A stretch of 64,000 bases of DNA from Galbibacter sp048266365 (GCF_048266365.1 NZ_JBLWZP010000001.1:1-64000), one strand, 5' to 3'. Shown: positions 43,128-51,607, numbered from the stretch's first letter. Numbers and translations are program-made. The notes: generated by a model from the letters alone, not told the origin.

Positions 43128-43418
43128 ATGGATATATTAATTGAACACGAAGAATCTGTTAGTAAAGGGCGATTTTACGTTGAAGACGATGGTAAAACTT
43201 TGGCAGAGATGACTTATTCTATTGCAGGGCCACATAAAATAATTATTGATCATACTGAGGTGGACGAATCTTTGAAGGGGAAGAAGGTTGGGTTTAATCT
43301 CTTCTTAGCGGCTGTCAATTACGCTAGAGAGGCTGAAAAAAAAGTGCTTCCACTATGTCCTTTTGCCAAGGCACAATTTGACAGGCATCAGGAGTATAGG
43401 GATGTGTTGCTTCCCTAA
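43128..43418 (+). CDS. YjdJ-type GNAT-like N-acetyltransferase
   Basis: The 96-residue protein is the minimal acetyltransferase form (YjdJ-type, COG2388). Recognisable parts are GRFYVEDDGKTLAEMTYSI, IIIDHTEVDESLKGKKVGFN (the acetyl-CoA loop region) and KVLPLCPFAKAQFDRH. The acceptor is unknown. It is cytoplasmic and full length for this compact type. It is followed 77 bases later by an O-methyltransferase gene with its own -7 box. Confidence 0.9.
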   Translation: MDILIEHEESVSKGRFYVEDDGKTLAEMTYSIAGPHKIIIDHTEVDESLKGKKVGFNLFLAAVNYAREAEKKVLPLCPFAKAQFDRHQEYRDVLLP

Positions 43419-43473
43419 TTCGCGCATCGCTGAAATACTGGCATTAGGTGTAACTAAAAGTGCCAAGAATATG

Positions 43474-43481
43474 TAAATTTG
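43474..43481 (+). promoter_or_regulatory. -7 promoter box of the O-methyltransferase gene
   Basis: Reads TAAATTTG, 14 bases before the chosen ATG. It makes the in-frame GTG upstream an unlikely start. Confidence 0.5.
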
Positions 43482-43495
43482 AAAAAAAGTCAAAC

Positions 43496-44137
43496 ATGCA
43501 TTTTATATCTCAAGCCATAGAGTCCTACGTGGAAAATCACAGCGAAGATGAACCTGAATTACTTCAACAACTTTCTAGGGAAACGCATCTGCAAGTGCTG
43601 CGACCACGAATGTTAAGCGGTCACTTTCAAGGACGACTCTTGAGTCTTTTGTCAAAAATACTTCAACCAAAAAATATTCTTGAGATCGGGACCTATACCG
43701 GATATTCAGCGCTTTGTATGGCTGAAGGTCTTGTTGAAGGAGGAGCATTACACACCATTGATATTAACGAAGAACTCTACGATTTTCAGAGAAGCTTTTT
43801 TGATAAAAGTGATTATGGATCACAGATCTTTCAGCATGTGGGTAGTGCTATTGATATTATCCCAACACTGGATATGAGCTTTGATTTGGTTTTTATAGAT
43901 GCCGATAAAGAAAATTACCCAACCTATTTTGATTTGGTTATCGATAAGGTAGCGCCAAAGGGAATCATTCTCTCCGATAATGTGCTTTGGAGCGGTAAGG
44001 TTGTCGAACCGGTGGATCCAAAAGACAAAAGCACGCCAGTATTGTTGGAATTCAACAGGAAACTAAAAGAGGATCCTAGGGTGGAAACAATCTTGCTTCC
44101 TATTCGAGATGGTTTAACGCTGAGCAGAAAACGTTAG
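43496..44137 (+). CDS. Class I SAM-dependent O-methyltransferase (catechol-type)
   Basis: The 213-residue protein belongs to the Methyltransf_3 family of Mg2+-dependent O-methyltransferases. SAM motif I is NILEIGTYTGYSALCMAEGL. The metal-binding Asp cluster is DLVFIDADKENYPTYFDLV followed by GIILSDNVLWSGKVV. The C terminus DGLTLSRKR is typical. The natural substrate, a catechol-like compound or other hydroxyl, cannot be told. It is convergent with the PAP2 gene after a 10-base gap. Confidence 0.93.
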   Translation: MHFISQAIESYVENHSEDEPELLQQLSRETHLQVLRPRMLSGHFQGRLLSLLSKILQPKNILEIGTYTGYSALCMAEGLVEGGALHTIDINEELYDFQRSFFDKSDYGSQIFQHVGSAIDIIPTLDMSFDLVFIDADKENYPTYFDLVIDKVAPKGIILSDNVLWSGKVVEPVDPKDKSTPVLLEFNRKLKEDPRVETILLPIRDGLTLSRKR

Positions 44138-44147
44138 ATCCTTTTAG

Positions 44148-44699
44148 CTACTCTTTTTTCCCTATGTATACAAATTTATAGACTAGCAATGCGATGGAGA
44201 CACCTACAAGCGCTCCTGCGATGATGTCTGACGGGTAATGTACCCCGAGGTACATTCTACTGTAAGAAAACAGTATTGGCCAGACGAAAAAAAGATAGGA
44301 CCATTTGGTTTTCTCACCAAGTACCAGAACCACAAAAGTAGTCACAGCAAAAGAAATTGCAGTATGGCCGGAAAAGAAACTATAGGAGACCGGGTGACTC
44401 AAAACCCGCAACTGATCTTTAAAACTTTCGATATGTTCCGGTCGTAGTCGTCCTACTGAGATTTTTACCAAATAAGTTACGAATCCACAGGCGAACAGTA
44501 CAAGAAGTATTTGAAGAAATATGGAATAGAATTTAGAAGGGGTGAAACGAAACCACAGCACAATTAAAATGGCTAAATACAGGGGTAGCCAACTAATCGG
44601 ATTGGTGACAAAAAGCCAAAACCCATCGTGATTAACAAGGCCAAAATTGTTGATATATAACAAGAACTCGCGATCGAGTTCGTGTAGTTTTTCAAGCAT
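44148..44699 (-). CDS. PAP2-family membrane phosphatase
   Basis: The 183-residue integral membrane protein has the three PAP2 motifs: KISVGRLRPEH, PVSYSFFSGHTAISFA and SRMYLGVHYPSDIIAG, with catalytic His in the second and third. About five hydrophobic helices surround them. Such enzymes dephosphorylate lipid phosphates such as undecaprenyl pyrophosphate or phosphatidate at the periplasmic face; which one is not clear. Its ATG shares a base with the tatA stop, so the two are translationally coupled. Confidence 0.93.
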   Translation of the reverse strand: MLEKLHELDREFLLYINNFGLVNHDGFWLFVTNPISWLPLYLAILIVLWFRFTPSKFYSIFLQILLVLFACGFVTYLVKISVGRLRPEHIESFKDQLRVLSHPVSYSFFSGHTAISFAVTTFVVLVLGEKTKWSYLFFVWPILFSYSRMYLGVHYPSDIIAGALVGVSIALLVYKFVYIGKKE

Positions 44700-44971
44700 C
44701 AGAGCTTACGTTTAACCGAACCTGTAAAATTTTCCAAGTCATCTTTAACTTTGGTTACTTCATCTCCTATTCCTTTTGTGAAATCTGAGTCTAACCCGTT
44801 TTTTTCTGCACTCTTTTGAATCTCGGATTTGACTTCATTAGTAGCGTTTTTTAATTGACGCATACCTTTGCCTAATTCTCTTGCAATTCCAGGGAGTTTA
44901 TCTGAACCAAATATCATAACGACTATAAAGAGTATGAAGACAATCTCAACTCCACTAATAAATAAAAACAT
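44699..44971 (-). CDS. tatA: Twin-arginine translocase subunit TatA/TatE family
   Basis: The 90-residue protein has one N-terminal membrane helix (about 3-22, GVEIVFILFIVVMIFGSDKL), the conserved FGxxKLPxxA hinge and an amphipathic helix (GIARELGKGMRQLKNATNE). A polar tail follows. It forms the Tat pore that exports folded proteins. Length and sequence fit TatA more than TatB. No tatC is adjacent. A -7 box lies 35 bases upstream. Confidence 0.92.
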   Translation of the reverse strand: MFLFISGVEIVFILFIVVMIFGSDKLPGIARELGKGMRQLKNATNEVKSEIQKSAEKNGLDSDFTKGIGDEVTKVKDDLENFTGSVKRKL

Positions 44972-45006
44972 ATACCTTGTTATTTAGCCTGGTGAATCCA
45001 CCAGCA

Positions 45007-45014
45007 CAAATATA
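45007..45014 (-). promoter_or_regulatory. -7 promoter box of tatA
   Basis: Reads TATATTTG on the minus strand, 35 bases before the ATG. Confidence 0.55.
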
Positions 45015-45055
45015 ATGAAGTTTAGATGTAAATTTGAAATACTTAAGTCTTAATA

Positions 45056-45071
45056 ATACGTTTTAACGTAT
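45056..45071. promoter_or_regulatory. Perfect palindrome ATACGTT-TT-AACGTAT
   Basis: A 7-bp inverted repeat with a 2-base centre lies between tatA and the thioredoxin-fold gene, about 40 bases upstream of the tatA -7 box. It could be an operator; no regulator is assigned. Confidence 0.3.
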
Positions 45072-45139
45072 CAAATTTTACAAATTCTTGTGGATATCTA
45101 AACTCAGAGTAATATTATTAAGTTTAAAATCTAATGCAA

Positions 45140-45727
45140 TTAAAGCGCATAGGGGTTTTTATAATCCTTGCCCTGAAGAATATCCAGAAGGTCTTTTTCA
45201 ATACTGTTAATAGGGTATTCTACGAGTCTGTTTACCTCTTTGTCATCTTTGTAGATAATAATAGTAGGAACATTTATAACGTCAAGTCCTTCTTCGAAAT
45301 TTTCAGGAGTTACTTTTTGTTCCGTCATCGAATACAGTTCAAAATCGTTGTATTCATAACCTGCCTGATCCATGATTTTGAAAAACGCCGGTACATTGTG
45401 TTGGCTATCACTACACCAAGTACCCATAAAAATTTTGACAGTAATCCCATCTAGTAATGGTTCTAATTCTGCTACTACTTCTGCGTTTGCTTGATATTCT
45501 TTGTAGTTAGCATCAAACCATTGATTATAAGGTGCCTGTTCAAGCTGTTTTCTGCTGTGCTTTCCGACCAAGATAGAGTCTTTATCTTGATCTACTGATG
45601 CTTGTTTGGTATAATCGAGCTTATTAGATTTTGAAGCCCCGCTTTGGCATGCCATAAGACCAAATCCAAGTGCTATGATTAATATTGTTGTTCTTAGGGG
45701 AGTTATCTGGCCCTTTAATAGCTTCAT
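45140..45727 (-). CDS. Thioredoxin-fold lipoprotein with a CxxS-type site
   Basis: The 195-residue protein has a lipoprotein signal with lipobox FGLMACQSG (Cys about residue 27), so it sits on a membrane facing the periplasm. The thioredoxin-like domain (about 85-190) has IFMGTWCSDSQHNVPAFFK, with one Cys followed by Ser where the second active-site Cys would be, and a cis-Pro region INVPTIIIY. It may act as a monothiol isomerase or reductase, or as a chaperone, rather than as a dithiol oxidant. Confidence 0.85.
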   Translation of the reverse strand: MKLLKGQITPLRTTILIIALGFGLMACQSGASKSNKLDYTKQASVDQDKDSILVGKHSRKQLEQAPYNQWFDANYKEYQANAEVVAELEPLLDGITVKIFMGTWCSDSQHNVPAFFKIMDQAGYEYNDFELYSMTEQKVTPENFEEGLDVINVPTIIIYKDDKEVNRLVEYPINSIEKDLLDILQGKDYKNPYAL

Positions 45728-45825
45728 AGTTGTTTAATTTAATCATTTAACTTCACTTTTAAATCAGCCATCAGGATAACGATTGACTTAAAAGCGAAGT
45801 TGTTTATTTTAGTACTCAAAGGAAA

Positions 45826-47346
45826 TTATACCAAGGAATGTCTTGTCATTTCTTCAGGCTGTTCTACGCCCATTAAATGTAGAATGGTTGGAGCGATATC
45901 TCCTAACACGCCGTTTTTGATGTTCTTTAATTCCTGGTCCACTAATATAAGCGGTACCGGGTTTGTGGTATGTGCTGTGTTTGGAGTTCCATCAGGATTT
46001 ATCATGGTATCACAGTTGCCGTGATCCGCAATGACAATGGTTGTATAACCATTCTCGGTAGCTGTAGTGATCACATCTTTAGCGCAGCTATCCACTGTTT
46101 CGCAAGCTTTGATTGCAGCCTCCATAACACCAGTATGACCTACCATGTCCGGGTTAGCAAAGTTTAAACAAACGAAGTCTACAGCTCCTTTCTTCAATTC
46201 AGGAATGATTTTATCTCTGATATCATAAGCGCTCATTTCAGGCTGTAGATCATAAGTCGCTACCTTTGGAGAAGGACAAAGAATCCGGCTCTCATTTTCA
46301 AAAGGCTCCTCTCTACCACCGTTAAAGAAGAAGGTGACGTGAGGGTATTTTTCGGTTTCTGCTATTCTGATCTGGTGTTTTCCAGCCTTTGATAAGGTCT
46401 CACCCAGGGTCGCGGTAATATTGTCTTTTTTGTAAACTACATGAACATTTTCGAAAGACTCATCATAGTTGGTCAAGGTTACAAAGTACAACGGTAATTT
46501 GTGCATGTTTTGTTCGTGGAAATCTCGTTGTGAAAGTGCCTGAGTAAGTTGACGACCTCTATCGGTTCTAAAATTAAAGAAGATGACAACATCGTCTTTT
46601 TCAACCTTAGCGAGTGAGTGACTATCCGCTCCCTGAAGTACAATAGGTTTGATAAACTCGTCGGTTACTCCTTGATTGTAGCTTTCTTGAATAGCCTCTA
46701 GTGCATTCTTATGCGGAGCGCCATCGCCATTAACAATTAGATCGTAAGCCAGTTTAACACGTTCCCAACGTTGATCCCTATCCATGGCGTAATAGCGTCC
46801 GATTACGGATGCAAGACGAGAATGCGTTTGAGCGCAGTGTTTTAGTAAGTCATCAATAAAGTCTTTACCACTGTGTGGATCCACATCACGACCATCGGTA
46901 AATGCGTGGATAAACACCTGTTCTTTTAATCCAAAATTATGGGCAGCCGTCATAAGACCTTTGAGGTGGTTGATATGAGAGTGAACCCCACCGTCACTAA
47001 CGAGTCCTAACAAATGAACTTTCTTATTATTCTCTTTTGCATAGGTAAAGGCATCCTTTAGCTCCTTTTCTTGAGCCAAGGTCTTATTTTTCACCGCCAT
47101 ATTAATTTTAGCCAAGTCCTGGTATACGATCCTACCGGCTCCCAAATTCATATGTCCTACCTCACTATTTCCCATTTGGCCTTCAGGTAGTCCAACATTC
47201 ATTCCGTCTGTTAGCAGGTCGGCGCTGGGGTATTTGGTGTATAATGAATCTATAAATGGAGTATTTGCATTCTCTATCGCTGATATTTTTGGATCAGGAG
47301 ATTTTCCCCAACCATCCAAAATCATCAATATTACTTTTTTATTCAT
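45826..47346 (-). CDS. gpmI: 2,3-bisphosphoglycerate-independent phosphoglycerate mutase
   Basis: The glycolytic enzyme interconverts 3- and 2-phosphoglycerate using two Mn2+ ions. The 506-residue length is typical. Metal and catalytic motifs of the alkaline phosphatase superfamily are present: KKVILMILDGWGKSPDP (Asp), the phospho-Ser in MGNSEVGHMNLGAGR, NFANPDMVGHTGVMEAAI and IVIADHGNCDTM. The substrate-domain HAFTDGRDVDPHSG is also seen. A -7 box lies 24 bases upstream. Confidence 0.98.
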   Translation of the reverse strand: MNKKVILMILDGWGKSPDPKISAIENANTPFIDSLYTKYPSADLLTDGMNVGLPEGQMGNSEVGHMNLGAGRIVYQDLAKINMAVKNKTLAQEKELKDAFTYAKENNKKVHLLGLVSDGGVHSHINHLKGLMTAAHNFGLKEQVFIHAFTDGRDVDPHSGKDFIDDLLKHCAQTHSRLASVIGRYYAMDRDQRWERVKLAYDLIVNGDGAPHKNALEAIQESYNQGVTDEFIKPIVLQGADSHSLAKVEKDDVVIFFNFRTDRGRQLTQALSQRDFHEQNMHKLPLYFVTLTNYDESFENVHVVYKKDNITATLGETLSKAGKHQIRIAETEKYPHVTFFFNGGREEPFENESRILCPSPKVATYDLQPEMSAYDIRDKIIPELKKGAVDFVCLNFANPDMVGHTGVMEAAIKACETVDSCAKDVITTATENGYTTIVIADHGNCDTMINPDGTPNTAHTTNPVPLILVDQELKNIKNGVLGDIAPTILHLMGVEQPEEMTRHSLV

Positions 47347-47369
47347 CGTTCTTAAAAATTATGATACCT

Positions 47370-47377
47370 CAAAGATA
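47370..47377 (-). promoter_or_regulatory. -7 promoter box of gpmI
   Basis: Reads TATCTTTG on the minus strand, 24 bases before the ATG. Confidence 0.6.
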
Positions 47378-47511
47378 CTACTATAATAACTTTTTAAAAA
47401 AAAAGTATATAAAGCTTTGTGCACGGCAGTGCTGAATCATACAAAATACCACAAAAATTAAACTCCTTGTAACAATTTGAGTTAGAATGGGTTATTGTTG
47501 GCCTTTGCTGT

Positions 47512-47566
47512 GTTAAAGATACGTTAAAGCTGATTTAAACTGAAACAATTCTTGTCGCCCGGCGTC
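47512..47566 (+). promoter_or_regulatory. ECF-type promoter and 11-bp-period repeat upstream of the ankyrin gene
   Basis: GTTAAAG occurs twice, at 47512-47518 and 47523-47529 (11-bp period). GAAAC (47542-47546) and CGTC (47563-47566) follow, separated by 16 bases, which is the classic ECF sigma-factor spacing. The usual TANNTTTG box is absent in front of this gene. The sequence is directly visible; sigma-factor use is inference. Confidence 0.4.
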
Positions 47567-47597
47567 CTTTAATAGTAAACCACTAAATAATAAACTT

Positions 47598-47996
47598 ATG
47601 AAAAAAGCATTTTTAATTATGATCCTTGTACTTACAGTAGGGAGTTCATTCGCAAATTCATCAAAAAACGAAAAAAATCTTGAATGCATCCAATCAATGC
47701 ATGTCCAAAAAACAAATGAACTGTCTCCTTTTTGTAAGGCTATAGTCCAAGGTGATTTGGAAACCGTACAAAGTTTACTCGCTTTAGGCGCAGATGTTAA
47801 TGAAAAATCTCTTGGAAGAACACCAGCTATGTATGCTGCCCGTTACAACAAAGTAGAAATCTTAAAGTTATTAATTAAGTATGATGCTAATCTCAAGGTT
47901 AAATGCACTGGTAAAAAGTTTACTGCCCTGGAGTATGCGCAACATGCCAATGCGACCGAAGCAGCTCAGATTATCGAGCAAGCCTTGCATTCTTAA
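47598..47996 (+). CDS. Secreted ankyrin-repeat protein
   Basis: The 132-residue protein has a signal peptide (MKKAFLIMILVLTVGSSFAN) and about two and a half ankyrin repeats. One is FCKAIVQGDLETVQSLLALG, continuing ADVNEKSLGRTPAMYAARYN. The next is KVEILKLLIKYDANLKVK, followed by FTALEYAQHANATEAAQII. Ankyrin repeats bind proteins; here the site would be periplasmic or extracellular. No enzymatic partner is adjacent, as both neighbours are housekeeping genes. The upstream region differs from other genes in the window and looks ECF-dependent, hinting at envelope-stress or starvation control. Confidence 0.85.
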   Translation: MKKAFLIMILVLTVGSSFANSSKNEKNLECIQSMHVQKTNELSPFCKAIVQGDLETVQSLLALGADVNEKSLGRTPAMYAARYNKVEILKLLIKYDANLKVKCTGKKFTALEYAQHANATEAAQIIEQALHS

Positions 47997-48037
47997 AGAG
48001 GACTACGTTGTATTAAAATTATTTGATTTAGCGATCG

Positions 48038-48067
48038 TCAAAATCCTGCAGTAATGCGGGATTTTGA
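48038..48067 (+). terminator. Terminator after the ankyrin gene
   Basis: A 13-bp stem (TCAAAATCCTGCA with its near-complement, one G-U pair) closed by a GTAA tetraloop. The T run after it is weak. Confidence 0.6.
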
Positions 48068-48096
48068 TCTTTATAGGAGATTCCTTTTAACACCTT

Positions 48097-48142
48097 AAAA
48101 CACAAACAGCAGGAAGTTTAATCTCCCTGCTGTTTGTGTTTT
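48097..48142. terminator. Terminator after clpX, probably bidirectional
   Basis: A perfect 17-bp stem (AAAACACAAACAGCAGG with its complement), with T-rich sequence on the plus-strand side and a shorter T run on the minus-strand side. It lies 23 bases past the clpX stop. Confidence 0.8.
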
Positions 48143-48164
48143 TATTAAAATGAAGCTATTCTTA

Positions 48165-49394
48165 TTAAGAAACAGCCTTAAGTTTATTGACAGTAGCTTT
48201 AGTAAGCTTTTCTTCAACATATTGTCTGTCAACGATGAGCTCAGTTTCCTTACTACTTGGTAAATCAAACATGGCATCGGTAAGTACCGTTTCACAGAGT
48301 GAACGCAATCCTCTAGCACCTAGTCCATATTCAACAGCCTTTTCAACGATATAGTTCAAAGCCGCATCCTTAATCTCAAACTTGATATCATCCATTTCAA
48401 ACAATTTGGTGTATTGTTTAATGATGGCATTCTTTGGTTCTGTCAAAATGGAGCGCAATGTCTTAGCATCCAAAGGATCCATATAGGTAAGAACTGGTAA
48501 TCGTCCAATGATTTCGGGGATCAAGCCAAATTCCTTTAAATCCTTAGGGATGATGTACTGTAAGAGGTTCTCACGGTCAATCAATTCCTTTTTATCGATG
48601 TTATATCCAACAGCCTGCATGTTGAGTCTCTTGGAAATATGTCTATTAATACCGTCAAAAGCACCTCCTGCTACAAACAGTATATTCTCGGTATTCACCT
48701 CGATAAATTTCTGATCGGGATGTTTTCTCCCACCTTTTGGTGGTACGTTTACCGTGGTCCCTTCAAGTAATTTCAGCAAGGCCTGTTGAACCCCTTCTCC
48801 GGAGACGTCTCTAGTTATAGAAGGATTATCGCTTTTACGTGCAATCTTATCAATTTCATCAATAAAGACAATACCGCGCTCAGCCTTTTCTAAATTGTAA
48901 TCCGCTGCTTGTAGCAAGCGTGTTAATATGCTCTCTACATCTTCGCCGACATAACCAGCTTCGGTTAATACCGTAGCATCAACAATAGCAAGTGGTACAT
49001 TGAGCATCTTAGCAATTGTTTTAGCAATTAGGGTTTTACCTGTACCGGTTTGCCCAACCATGATGATGTTACTTTTTTGTATTTCGATATCATCTTTTGA
49101 TGTGGGTTGTAACAATCGCTTATAGTGATTGTAAACAGCCACAGACATTACTTTTTTAGTGACGTCCTGACCAATGACATACTCATCCAAATAAGCTTTG
49201 ATCTCCGCTGGTTTTTTCAAGACCAGTTCCGCAGATAATTCTTGGCTCTTTGATTGTTGTAATTCTTCTAGTACAATACCGTGAGCTTGTTCGATACATC
49301 GATCACAAATATGAGCATCCAGTCCTGCAATAAGCAAGTTGGTTTCTGGTTTCTTTCGTCCACAGAAGGAGCATTCTAAATCTTCTTTCGCCAT
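48165..49394 (-). CDS. clpX: ATP-dependent Clp protease ATP-binding subunit ClpX
   Basis: ClpX unfolds substrates and feeds them to ClpP. The 409-residue protein, starting at the ATG before AKEDLECSFC, has the four-cysteine zinc domain (CSFCGRKKPE and HICDRCIEQAH). It has Walker A IIMVGQTGTGKTLIAKTIAK, Walker B GIVFIDEIDKIARKSD, the pore-loop GYVGED and the sensor-2 YGLGARGLRSLCE. Length is normal. It is the last gene of the tig-clpP-clpX group; a 54-base extension upstream of this ATG is less likely coding. The gap to clpP is 86 bases. Confidence 0.98.
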   Translation of the reverse strand: MAKEDLECSFCGRKKPETNLLIAGLDAHICDRCIEQAHGIVLEELQQSKSQELSAELVLKKPAEIKAYLDEYVIGQDVTKKVMSVAVYNHYKRLLQPTSKDDIEIQKSNIIMVGQTGTGKTLIAKTIAKMLNVPLAIVDATVLTEAGYVGEDVESILTRLLQAADYNLEKAERGIVFIDEIDKIARKSDNPSITRDVSGEGVQQALLKLLEGTTVNVPPKGGRKHPDQKFIEVNTENILFVAGGAFDGINRHISKRLNMQAVGYNIDKKELIDRENLLQYIIPKDLKEFGLIPEIIGRLPVLTYMDPLDAKTLRSILTEPKNAIIKQYTKLFEMDDIKFEIKDAALNYIVEKAVEYGLGARGLRSLCETVLTDAMFDLPSSKETELIVDRQYVEEKLTKATVNKLKAVS

Positions 49395-49480
49395 TTTTCC
49401 TTTTTTGTGAAAGCGCAATGACTGCACTTTCTATTAAAAATAGATTTTAAGTCGCTGTTGTGGTGGTTAGTTATGGGGTG

Positions 49481-50158
49481 TTATTTGGTTCGAGCAAGGA
49501 TCTCATCGATCATACCGTAGGATTTGGCCTCTTCAGCCTTCATCCAGAAATCACGATCAGAATCCTCGATCACTTTTTCCATCGTTTGCCCGGAGTGATT
49601 TGAAATGATTTGATATAGTTCATCCTTTAATTTCAAGATCTCTCTAGCAGTGATTTCAATATCACTGGCCTGACCTTGGGCACCACCAAGTGGCTGATGA
49701 ATCATAACTCTACTGTGTGGTAGGGCAGAGCGTTTACCTTTTTCACCTGCACATAGTAGAACAGCAGACATAGAAGCGGCCATACCTGTACAGATTGTAG
49801 CTACATCAGGCTTGATGTACTGCATGGTGTCATAAATTCCCAGACCTGCATAAACGCTCCCTCCGGGAGAGTTAATATAGATCTGAATGTCTTTAGAGGC
49901 ATCGGTGCTTTCTAAAAACAACAACTGTGCCTGGATGATGTTGGCTACCTGATCATTGATTCCGGTACCCATAAATATGATACGATCCATCATGAGTCTG
50001 GAAAATACATCCATGGCAACCGCGTTCATCTGACGCTCCTCTATAATATTTGGTGTAAGACCAACAGGAGTCATTGCACTTACGATCTTGTCGTAATACA
50101 TACTGTTGATTCCTTGATCTTTTATGGCAAATGCCTTAAATTCTTTATCTAAATTCAT
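49481..50158 (-). CDS. clpP: ATP-dependent Clp protease proteolytic subunit ClpP
   Basis: The 225-residue serine protease forms the 14-mer degradation chamber. The catalytic Ser is in CTGMAASMSAVLLCAGEKGK and the His in ALPHSRVMIHQPLGGAQGQ. The Asp lies in the later segment VIEDSDRDFWMKAEEAKSYG. The N terminus carries a short extension before the mature MTPVGLTPNIIEER, as in propeptide-bearing ClpPs. It sits between tig and clpX, the conserved order, with a hairpin separating it from tig. Confidence 0.98.
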   Translation of the reverse strand: MNLDKEFKAFAIKDQGINSMYYDKIVSAMTPVGLTPNIIEERQMNAVAMDVFSRLMMDRIIFMGTGINDQVANIIQAQLLFLESTDASKDIQIYINSPGGSVYAGLGIYDTMQYIKPDVATICTGMAASMSAVLLCAGEKGKRSALPHSRVMIHQPLGGAQGQASDIEITAREILKLKDELYQIISNHSGQTMEKVIEDSDRDFWMKAEEAKSYGMIDEILARTK

Positions 50159-50187
50159 ATGATTCTATTAATATTTTAAGACGTAAA

Positions 50188-50217
50188 AAGGCGTTAAAAC
50201 TTACTTTTTAACGCCTT
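50188..50217 (-). terminator. Hairpin terminator or attenuator between tig and clpP
   Basis: A 12-bp perfect stem (AAGGCGTTAAAA with its complement, loop of 6), followed on the minus strand by TTTTTACG. It may separate tig expression from clpPX. Confidence 0.75.
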
Positions 50218-50246
50218 AAAGATACTTAAAAATATTTTACTTGGAA

Positions 50247-51569
50247 TTAGCTGTATACTTCTTTAACAAAGTTTTCAAAGCTCATTTCCTTCAACTTTAA
50301 GTTGGCTTTTTCTTTATATACGTTGATTAGCTTCTCGCTCATCAACTGTTCAGATAATCTCTTAGCCTCATCTTGGTTTGACAACACACGTGATGCGATA
50401 TCTTCTAATACGCTTTCTTCCGGATTCATTTGCCCGAATTGCGCCATTTGCGAACCTACGTATTTCTTAGCATAATCCTTAAGCTCTTCATAAGTGATTT
50501 GAACATCATTGTCTTTAATGATTTTACCTTCGATAAGTTGGTAACGCAATCCTTTTTCAGATTTTTCGTATTCCTCACTAGCCTCTTCGTTGCTCAATTC
50601 ATTCTCTCCTGTAGCTTGGATCCATTTTTTAAGGAACTCAGCCGGAAGGTCAAATTTAGTATCTTCGATCAATTGCTCAGTGATATCATTCAAGAGTTTC
50701 TGATCCGCTTGTTGAATAAACTGTTTTTCTGCATCTTCTTTGATCTTAGCGCGTAACTCTTCAACAGAAGTAACTACACCTTCTCCAAAAAGTTTGTCAA
50801 AAAGCTCTTGATTTAACTCAGCAGCTTCTCTCTTGTTCGCTTCTTCGATGGTGAATTTCACATCGATTTCTAAGTCGTGTGCCTTATCGTGATCTACTTT
50901 AAGGAAGTTCATCAAATCGTGATCATCCTCAAAAAGATTTTTAGTTTTAAGCTCTAGAGTGTCTCCAACTTTAGCGCCTACAAATTTATTTAGATTTCTC
51001 TTTCCTTTAAGTTTATCCAAGCTCAATGTAGCTTTGTTTTCGATTCCTTCCTCTTCATTGCTGAATGTTCCGGTAACCTCGCTATCTTCGCTTACTTCGT
51101 CTTGAGAAATAAGTTTCCCATATTGCTTAGCGATGCTGTCGATTTGCTCATCAATCATCTTATCATCAGCAATTAGCTTGTAATGAGTGATTGGCTTTTT
51201 GGTTTTTAACTCCACATCGAATTCCGGAGCAAGACCTAATTCAAATTCAAAAGAAAAATCTTCATTATCCCAATCCAAATCTTCTTGAGCCTTTGGAAGT
51301 GGATTTCCAAGAACATCAAGTTTCTCTTCAGTAAGATACTTGTTTAAAGATTCCTGAAGTAATTTGTTAACCTCATCAACCAATACAGCCTTACCGTATT
51401 GTTTCTTCACCAACCCCATAGGAACGTGCCCTTTTCTGAATCCGGGAATGTTTGCCGTTCTACGGTAATCGTTCAGTATCTTAGCAACTTTGTCGCTATA
51501 ATCATCTTTTGTAATTGCAACCTTAACTATTGCATTTAAATTGTCTATTTGCTCTCTAGTAATATCCAT
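50247..51569 (-). CDS. tig: Trigger factor
   Basis: This ribosome-associated chaperone meets nascent chains at the tunnel exit. The 440-residue protein starts at the ATG before DITREQIDNL; a longer in-frame extension upstream has no coding character. The N-terminal ribosome-binding domain has the signature segment TANIPGFRKGHVPMGLVKKQ. The FKBP-like domain (about 155-240) is reduced and the C-terminal arms (about 260-440) are helical and charged. The peptidyl-prolyl isomerase active site is poorly conserved, as often in Bacteroidota. A -7 box lies 38 bases upstream. Confidence 0.94.
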   Translation of the reverse strand: MDITREQIDNLNAIVKVAITKDDYSDKVAKILNDYRRTANIPGFRKGHVPMGLVKKQYGKAVLVDEVNKLLQESLNKYLTEEKLDVLGNPLPKAQEDLDWDNEDFSFEFELGLAPEFDVELKTKKPITHYKLIADDKMIDEQIDSIAKQYGKLISQDEVSEDSEVTGTFSNEEEGIENKATLSLDKLKGKRNLNKFVGAKVGDTLELKTKNLFEDDHDLMNFLKVDHDKAHDLEIDVKFTIEEANKREAAELNQELFDKLFGEGVVTSVEELRAKIKEDAEKQFIQQADQKLLNDITEQLIEDTKFDLPAEFLKKWIQATGENELSNEEASEEYEKSEKGLRYQLIEGKIIKDNDVQITYEELKDYAKKYVGSQMAQFGQMNPEESVLEDIASRVLSNQDEAKRLSEQLMSEKLINVYKEKANLKLKEMSFENFVKEVYS

Positions 51570-51607
51570 GCGCTGTAAAAAATTTAATAGCCCTGTAAAC
51601 GGGCAGG

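Noticed and set aside
42790..43140. 116-codon frame running across tRNA-Gly
   Set aside because: It spans a tRNA gene, its terminator and its promoter, so it cannot be a real protein gene.
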